Assembly (NCBI GenBank): GCA_019136395.1
Contig: JAGVUH010000319.1
Coordinates: forward strand, 1-20,665
Origin: Gammaproteobacteria bacterium
GTDB taxonomy: Bacteria > Pseudomonadota > Gammaproteobacteria > Chromatiales > Chromatiaceae
DNA: 20,665 bases
Direction: 5' to 3'
Shown here: positions 15,986-20,665 of the stretch, in pieces
Numbering within the stretch: position 1 is the stretch's first letter
How the letters are laid out: every line of letters starts with the position of its first letter
Program-made: the position numbers and the translations under genes
The notes under the pieces: model-generated
What the model was told of the DNA's origin: nothing
The model's input: only the letters and a program-made list of their open reading frames with translations
The model's database searches: none

Positions 15986-16309
15986 GGCAACGTCATGGGG
16001 CCCGACAATCGTTCAGGGTGGTCAGATGCCATTGCCGTACTGCTGGCGTCAGGTTGCACCTAACCCGCGACGGGCCGGGAATCCCGTATCCCGGCCCTTG
16101 GTACCGGAGAGGAACCGTCACGCCGGCGGCATCCCTGACCCCAGGGTTTAGCGGCGGGACGATAACATGAAAGCCGCTTGGGCAGGAAAGGACGGGCGCC
16201 TTGGTCAGGCAAAAATTGATCGGCGAGAAATTCGTTGGCGGTGGGTATAGGTTTCGCGGCCGGTGATGACGTAACCTGTCCCCCTCCCTTCGACCACGAG
16301 AAGCACGGC
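15986..16309. other. Divergent intergenic region with structured segment
   Basis: This 324-base stretch lies between the GGDEF-EAL gene (minus) and the MFS gene (plus). It contains the hairpins described at 16048-16147. No clear sigma70 promoter could be placed on either strand. If the MFS protein starts at the alternative TTG 16235, the last 75 bases are coding. Confidence 0.5.
16048..16147 (-). promoter_or_regulatory. Candidate structured leader upstream of the GGDEF-EAL gene
   Basis: A perfect 9-bp stem (GGGCCGGGA 16072-16080, TCCCGGCCC 16089-16097) with an 8-base loop is enclosed by a possible long-range 6-bp pairing (GTCAGG 16048-16053, CCTGAC 16134-16139). The latter competes with a small CCCTG/CAGGG hairpin (16133-16146). 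The segment lies 60-160 bases before the start of the cyclic di-GMP gene. I do not recognise a known riboswitch in it. Confidence 0.35.
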
Positions 16310-17983
16310 TTGAACGCACATTCCCACGGCACCACCCCCCCGTCCCGGCAGAGTGGCCATGTCCAGCGCCTGGCCCATTGGTTCGATCGCAACATCCTGG
16401 AACTGGGGCGGGAGCTGCGCCTGTCCTACCTGCCACCGCTAATGGTCTACGTGGCCTACGGCATCCAGGGCCTCACGGCCATCGTCGGCACCTTCTTCGT
16501 CAAGGACTACCTGGGGCTGTCCGCCGCCTTCCTGGCCGCGCTAGGCTTCTGGGCCGGCATCCCCTGGGCGCTGAAGATGCCCCTGGGCCATCTGGTGGAC
16601 CTGATCTGGCGCCACAAGGCCCTGCTGGTCTACCTGGGCGCAGCCCTGCTCACCGCCAGTCTGCTGATCATGCTCGGCCTGCTCGGCGACCGGTCGGCCA
16701 TGGCGGCGGTGATGCCGGTGGAGGCCTGGTACGTCCTCGCCGCCCTGTTGGCCCCGGTGGGCTACGTCATCCAGGACGTGGTGGCGGACGCGATGACGGT
16801 GGAGGCGGTGCCGCGGGTGGACGTGGACGGCCAGCCGGTCGACCCGGCGACGCGCAAGCTGATGCACACCACCATGCAGACCTTGGGGCGGGTGGCGATC
16901 ATCGGCGGCGGGGTCCTGGTGTCCCTTGCCAACGTCTATCTGTTCGCCGACGTCGAGGGTATGTCCGAGGCGGACAAGGTCGCCACTTACATCCTGATCT
17001 ATGAACTGGCCCTGGCCATCCCCCTGGTCTCCATCCTCGGCGTGGCCCTGGCGTCCTTCATCCGGCGCCGCGACCTGCGCCGCCTCATGGCCAGGGGCCT
17101 GGACCGGGCCGAGGCGCGGCGGCGGCTAGAGCACCCGGTGGAGAAGACCCAGCCCAACTGGTGGATCCTCGGCGGCAGCCTGGTCTTCGTCGCCTTCACC
17201 CTCACCCTGGGCGTGCTGGAGGTGCCCTACAACCAGGAGATCATCTTCGTCGGCTCCATGGTCATCATCCTCTTTCTCATGGCGCGCCTGATGCAGGCCC
17301 TGGAGCCGGAGGCGCGGCTTTATCTGGTGGGTACGGCCCTGATCATCTTCGTCTTCCGCGCCATGCCCGGGCCGGGGTCGGGCCAGACCTGGTGGATGAT
17401 CGACGAACTGGCCTTCGATCAGCAGTTCCTGTCGGTCCTGTCCCTGATCGGCAGCAGCCTGACCCTGCTCGGGCTCTTTCTCTTCCGCCGCTTCATGGCC
17501 GAGCGCTCCATCGCCTACGTGGTGGTCTTCCTCACCCTCATCTCCAGCCTGCTCTACTTGCCCATCATCGGCATGTACCACGGGCTGCACGAGTGGACGG
17601 CGGCCCTGACCGGTGGCCTGGTCGATGCCCGCTTCATCGCCGTGGTCGATACCGCCCTGGAGTCGCCCCTGGGGCAGATCGCCATGGTGCCCATGCTGGC
17701 CTGGATCGCCAACTCGGCCCCCGACAACCTCAAGGCCACCTTCTTCGCCGTCATGGCCTCCTTCACCAACCTGGCCCTTTCCGCCAGCCAGTTGGGCACC
17801 AAGTACCTGAACGAGATCTTCCTCGTCACTCGGGAGGTCAAGGACCCCGCCAGCGGTGCGGTCAGCGTCCCCGCCGACTACAGCGAGCTGGGGACCCTGA
17901 TGCTGGCCGCCCTGCTGATCGGCCTGGTCCTGCCCCTGGCGACGGTAGCCCTGGTCAAGCTGAGCAGGCTGCGCAGCGCCTGA
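16310..17983 (+). CDS. MFS transporter of the BT1/folate-biopterin transporter type
   Basis: This integral membrane protein of about 557 residues has roughly 12 hydrophobic segments. The first repeat reads FFVKDYLGLSAAFLAALGFWAGIPWALKMPLGHLVDL, the pattern of the BT1 (folate-biopterin transporter) branch of the MFS. YVIQDVVADAMTVE and the late segment with MASFTNLALSASQLGTKYL agree. Family members carry folates or pterins in trypanosomatids, plants and cyanobacteria; the substrate in proteobacteria is not established. A charged cytoplasmic loop (RRRDLRRLMARGLDRAEARRRLEHP) separates the halves. The TTG at 16310 is preferred because GAGAAG lies 6 bases upstream; TTG 16235 would add 25 non-conserved residues. 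It converges on fbaB with 72 bases between the stops. Confidence 0.82.
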   Translation: MNAHSHGTTPPSRQSGHVQRLAHWFDRNILELGRELRLSYLPPLMVYVAYGIQGLTAIVGTFFVKDYLGLSAAFLAALGFWAGIPWALKMPLGHLVDLIWRHKALLVYLGAALLTASLLIMLGLLGDRSAMAAVMPVEAWYVLAALLAPVGYVIQDVVADAMTVEAVPRVDVDGQPVDPATRKLMHTTMQTLGRVAIIGGGVLVSLANVYLFADVEGMSEADKVATYILIYELALAIPLVSILGVALASFIRRRDLRRLMARGLDRAEARRRLEHPVEKTQPNWWILGGSLVFVAFTLTLGVLEVPYNQEIIFVGSMVIILFLMARLMQALEPEARLYLVGTALIIFVFRAMPGPGSGQTWWMIDELAFDQQFLSVLSLIGSSLTLLGLFLFRRFMAERSIAYVVVFLTLISSLLYLPIIGMYHGLHEWTAALTGGLVDARFIAVVDTALESPLGQIAMVPMLAWIANSAPDNLKATFFAVMASFTNLALSASQLGTKYLNEIFLVTREVKDPASGAVSVPADYSELGTLMLAALLIGLVLPLATVALVKLSRLRSA

Positions 17984-18000
17984 GCCAAGCCCCCGGCTCA
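17981..18000 (+). terminator. Weak hairpin at the MFS gene end
   Basis: TGAGCC (17981-17986, including the stop codon) pairs with GGCTCA (17995-18000) across 8 bases. There is no T-run. A second short stem CTGGC/GCCAG (18028-18042) lies before the fbaB stop. Either could act between these convergent genes. Confidence 0.3.
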
Positions 18001-18055
18001 GGGGTTCACCCGAACGGATAGTCTTCCCTGGCCGATCGCCAGCCAGGTCGCCGGG

Positions 18056-19105
18056 TCAGGCAATCGTCACCTCGGGCGACAGATAGACATCCTGGATGGC
18101 GTTGAGGAGCCGCACCCCCTCCGCCATGGGCTTCTGGAAGGCCTTGCGCCCGGAGATCAGGCCCATGCCCCCGGCCCGTTTGTTGATCACCGCCGTGCGC
18201 ACCGCCTGGTGCAGGTCGTCCTTCCCCGACGGACCGCCGGAGTTGATCATGCCGACCCGGCCCAGGTAGCAGTTGGCCACCTGGTAGCGCACCCAGTCGA
18301 TGGGGTGGCCACCCGAAAGCTCCGCGTAGACCCGCGGGTGGGTCTTGCCAAAGCCGAGGGCGGTGTAGCCCCCGTCGCAGGTCGCCTGTTTCTGTTTGAC
18401 GATGTCCGCCTCGATGGTGACGGCCAGGTGGTTGGCCTGTCCGGTGAGGTCGGCGGCCTCGTGATAGTCGGTGCCCTCGTGTTTGAAGGCGGGGTTGCGC
18501 AGATAGGCCCAGAGCACCGTGACCATGCCCAGTTCATGGGCGTGGGCGAAGGCCGCGCTCACCTCCTGGATCTGGCGCCGCGACTCGGCGGAGCCGAAAT
18601 AGATGGTCGCCCCCACCGCCACCGCCCCCATGTCGAAGGCCTGATCCACCGACGCCCACAGCGTCTGGTCGTAGATGGTCGGGTAGGCGAGCATCTCGTT
18701 GTGGTTGAGCTTGACCAGGAAGGGGATCTTGTGGGCGTAACGGCGCCCTACCGAGCCCAGCACCCCGAGGGTGGAGGCCACTGCATTGCAGCCCCCTTCG
18801 ATCGCCAGGCGGATGATGTTCTCCGGATCGAAGTACAAGGGATTGGGGGCGAAGGACGCCCCGCCCGAGTGCTCCACCCCCTGGTCCACCGGCAGGATCG
18901 AGAGATAGCCGGTGCCGCCCAGGCGCCCGTGCCCGAGCAAGGTCGCGAAACCCCGCAGCACCCCCGGCTTGCGGTCCGAGTCCATCATCACCCGCTCCAC
19001 GAAGTCGGGACCCGGTAAGTGCAGCAGGTCCTGCGGGATGCCCAGGCACTGGTGTCCCAACAGATCCTCGGCCTCATCTCCCAGCAATGCGACGATGTTA
19101 GTCAT
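18056..19105 (-). CDS. fbaB: Class I fructose-bisphosphate aldolase FbaB
   Basis: This 349-residue Schiff-base aldolase of the DhnA/FbaB type closely resembles the E. coli 350-residue enzyme throughout. It cleaves or forms fructose-1,6-bisphosphate from dihydroxyacetone phosphate and glyceraldehyde-3-phosphate, and may also act on sedoheptulose-1,7-bisphosphate in the Calvin cycle. Diagnostic segments are [56 protein letters not shown] and [16 protein letters not shown], the last with the probable Schiff-base lysine. The C-terminus ([21 protein letters not shown]) is also conserved. The start at 19105 is fixed by GGAAGGAGG 5 bases upstream and by alignment; the frame is open to 19204 without conservation. 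With phosphoribulokinase 4.6 kb away, a role in carbon fixation or gluconeogenesis is likely. Confidence 0.95.
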   Translation of the reverse strand: MTNIVALLGDEAEDLLGHQCLGIPQDLLHLPGPDFVERVMMDSDRKPGVLRGFATLLGHGRLGGTGYLSILPVDQGVEHSGGASFAPNPLYFDPENIIRLAIEGGCNAVASTLGVLGSVGRRYAHKIPFLVKLNHNEMLAYPTIYDQTLWASVDQAFDMGAVAVGATIYFGSAESRRQIQEVSAAFAHAHELGMVTVLWAYLRNPAFKHEGTDYHEAADLTGQANHLAVTIEADIVKQKQATCDGGYTALGFGKTHPRVYAELSGGHPIDWVRYQVANCYLGRVGMINSGGPSGKDDLHQAVRTAVINKRAGGMGLISGRKAFQKPMAEGVRLLNAIQDVYLSPEVTIA

Positions 19106-19110
19106 GGATG

Positions 19111-19119
19111 CCTCCTTCC
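19111..19119 (-). promoter_or_regulatory. Ribosome binding site of fbaB
   Basis: GGAAGGAGG ends 5 bases before ATG 19105 and rules out the longer 382-residue reading from 19204. Confidence 0.8.
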
Positions 19120-19154
19120 GCTTTTGAGCATTGGTTACGACTGCCACTTGACCA

Positions 19155-19160
19155 AGTATA
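19155..19160 (-). promoter_or_regulatory. Probable -10 box of fbaB
   Basis: TATACT on the minus strand matches five of six bases of TATAAT and would start transcription about 40 bases before the fbaB ATG. No good -35 sits at 17 bases, so the promoter may need an activator. Confidence 0.4.
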
Positions 19161-19561
19161 GCGGCGCCAGCGGGTTCTTTTCGTAACGCTCCCGTGACCT
19201 TCACCAGGTACCGAGGCCCGCAACTGAATTACAGAACCAAACAGTTTTTGCGGCGCGCGAAATCCAAAAGCCGTCAGTTAACAGGCCACCAGTACGAAGT
19301 CCTGATGTTGCCTCTGGTTTAGTCCAGCATGTCGGGAACCTGATGCCTGAGGCCTGCTGAGGGATTTCTGCGGCCAGTGGCGCCAAGCCCAGGACGTTTC
19401 GCTGCAAGCCACTATCCGACATCCACTGACGCATCGCCATGGTTTCATACTCCCCAGGCAGCGCTGAAGCCTCCACGGTGGTGCAGCCGCTCACGGGCGC
19501 GACAGACCCAGGTCACCCCGGTCTCCTATTTCTTCCCAACCTGGACCCAGGAGGCCTGACC

Positions 19562-20665
19562 ATGACCGAAATCCGTGACTGCTGGCGCCGTGACCTGAGC
19601 ATGCTCTCCCCCCAGCAACGCCGGAGCGCCGGATATGCCCTGCGCCTGCTGAGCCTGCCGCGGGACCCGATCGCGGGACGGCTCGACGCCAACCGCCTAG
19701 GCCTGCTGTGGGGCATGCTCCAACCCCTGTTCGAGCCGCGCCACCTGATCGACTATCTCCGGCCCCCTCAGAGGGTGGCGGACATGGTGCATGTTGAGGT
19801 GCTGGATACCGGTGATCTGTCTGACTACACCCCCCCGGCCGACGCCCCCCTGACGACGAGCGACGATCAGGTCATGCTCGCCCTGGGCCATGCCCTCTTG
19901 GAAGAGGAAATCATGGCCTTCGAGGCGGACTATGACCCCCGGGTGATGGCGACGATGCCTTCCGTCTATATCGTCCAGCGGCTGCGCTGGCTGATCCGGC
20001 GCGGCGACCCGCTGACGCTGACCCGGCTGGACGCGGCCAACCCCGAACGGGTGCCGGCTTCGCCGACCGTGGCCCTGCTGGGCGCCAGTCTGCACCTGGA
20101 CGGGCCCACCCTGAGCGTCCTCGATTTTCTCGACGAGTTCGTCGCCACCCCCGGCCTGGGCGAGTTGCTGCGCCGGATCGATGGCTTCAATAGCAGCCGC
20201 CGCCACTTCCCGCGTCTGGCGGCTGTGCTGGCTCTGCCCGAAGCCGCGCTGCGCCAGGTCCTGGCAAAGGAGGCCCCCCTGCGTCGCCTGGGCCTGGTGG
20301 AATTCGCACCCCAGACCTGCGGCATGCAGGACTTCCTGTGCCCCAGCCCCCTGCTCCGGGAGGTGCTGGAGGCGGCGCCGACGGATGACGCCGCCCTGCT
20401 GGCCCTGCTCATCGAACCCGCGCCCCCGGCCACCTGGCCCCTGACCGCCTTCCCCCACCTGGAGACCGCGGCGCGCCTGGCCGGGGAGACCCTGGCCGCC
20501 GCCGTCGCCACCCGCGCCGAGGGCGTCAATGCCCTGCTCTACGGCCCCCCCGGCACCGGCAAGACCGAGCTGGCCCGCGCCCTGGCGGCGGCCCAGGGCC
20601 TGCGCGCCTACCAGGTGCGCAGCGCCGACGAGGACGGCGACGGGCTCCAGCGCGCCGGTCGCCTC
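19562..20665 (+). CDS. AAA+ ATPase with long N-terminal region (C-terminus off window)
   Basis: The first 368 codons are visible. Residues 1 to about 310 form a Leu/Ala-rich, mostly helical region (MTEIRDCWRRDLSMLSPQQRRSAGYALRLLSLP...) that I do not recognise. Part of it (FLDEFVATPGLGELLRRIDGFNSSRRHFPRLAAVLALPEAALRQVL) looks like a substrate- or partner-binding helical domain. Walker A follows in ALLYGPPGTGKTELARALAAA, near residues 328-348, typical of AAA (FtsH/p97-like) modules. Walker B, sensor and arginine finger lie beyond the window. AGGAGG sits 7 bases before the ATG. There is no signal peptide or membrane segment. The role is unknown; an unfoldase or remodelling function is the family default. 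Confidence 0.82.
   Translation, partial: MTEIRDCWRRDLSMLSPQQRRSAGYALRLLSLPRDPIAGRLDANRLGLLWGMLQPLFEPRHLIDYLRPPQRVADMVHVEVLDTGDLSDYTPPADAPLTTSDDQVMLALGHALLEEEIMAFEADYDPRVMATMPSVYIVQRLRWLIRRGDPLTLTRLDAANPERVPASPTVALLGASLHLDGPTLSVLDFLDEFVATPGLGELLRRIDGFNSSRRHFPRLAAVLALPEAALRQVLAKEAPLRRLGLVEFAPQTCGMQDFLCPSPLLREVLEAAPTDDAALLALLIEPAPPATWPLTAFPHLETAARLAGETLAAAVATRAEGVNALLYGPPGTGKTELARALAAAQGLRAYQVRSADEDGDGLQRAGRL

Larger units (their letters stand above)
19106..19561. other. Intergenic region without a convincing gene
   Basis: This 456-base stretch lies between divergent fbaB and the AAA+ ATPase gene. It contains the fbaB ribosome site and -10 box, and AGGAGG at 19549-19554 for the ATPase gene. A 97-codon minus-strand frame (19201-19494) resembles nothing I know and lacks an obvious ribosome site. 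Base composition between about 19210 and 19330 is less GC-rich than the neighbouring genes, which could mark a decayed gene or an inserted fragment. Confidence 0.45.

Noticed and set aside
13643..16063. Two long plus-strand frames (13643-14824 and 14915-16063)
   Set aside because: They are antisense to the PAS-GGDEF-EAL-CZB gene, with no family similarity and composition typical of shadow frames.
16048..16147. Known c-di-GMP (GEMM), TPP, cobalamin or glycine riboswitch
   Set aside because: None of the conserved core strings of these classes could be found on either strand.
19201..19494. 97-codon minus-strand gene
   Set aside because: It has no ribosome site, no family resemblance and an odd residue composition; kept only as an intergenic observation.

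Overview
The window is GC-rich, densely coding DNA from a bacterial chromosome. It holds about fourteen real genes and no rRNA, tRNA or CRISPR. A proteobacterial (class I) phosphoribulokinase and a class I fructose-bisphosphate aldolase lie close together, and the gene order includes miaB-phoH(ybeZ)-ybeY. This suggests an autotrophic gammaproteobacterium, most likely a purple sulfur bacterium (Chromatiaceae) or a relative. That placement is inferred from gene content, not from a marker-gene search.

Region 1 (1-5221, all minus strand) holds two exported enzymes and a coupled pair. The exported enzymes are a PLP enzyme of the cysteine synthase/CBS fold with a twin-arginine signal (cut by the window edge) and a CocE/NonD-type alpha/beta hydrolase with a Tat lipoprotein signal. 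The pair is an ADP-ribosylglycohydrolase-family protein with altered metal motifs, overlapping by 4 bases a YbjQ/UPF0145 protein.

Region 2 (5222-5541) is a divergent intergenic region. It has two inverted DnaA boxes, one of them a perfect consensus, an AT-rich tract and an imperfect palindrome. Genes point away from it on both sides.

Region 3 (5542-12368, all plus strand) begins with an exported CsgG-like/DUF4384 protein and a VapBC-type toxin-antitoxin pair. An RNA-metabolism run follows: miaB, broken by what looks like a 20-base deletion; the phoH-like ATPase gene ybeZ; ybeY with an unusual lysine-rich insertion; and an exported RNase T2-family protein with a substituted catalytic motif. 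The run ends at a roughly 100-base palindromic REP-like element.

Region 4 (12561-15985, minus strand) has phosphoribulokinase and a PAS-GGDEF-EAL protein ending in a zinc-binding CZB domain, which points to zinc-responsive cyclic di-GMP turnover. A structured intergenic segment separates it from a BT1/folate-biopterin-type MFS transporter (plus strand).

Region 5 (18056-20665) has class I aldolase FbaB (minus strand), a 456-base stretch without a convincing gene, and the N-terminal part of an AAA+ ATPase that runs off the window. No large dedicated novel operon is evident. The points most worth a second look are the DnaA-box region, the Tat-exported PLP enzyme, the YbeY insertion, the atypical ADP-ribosylglycohydrolase, the broken miaB and the palindromic element.
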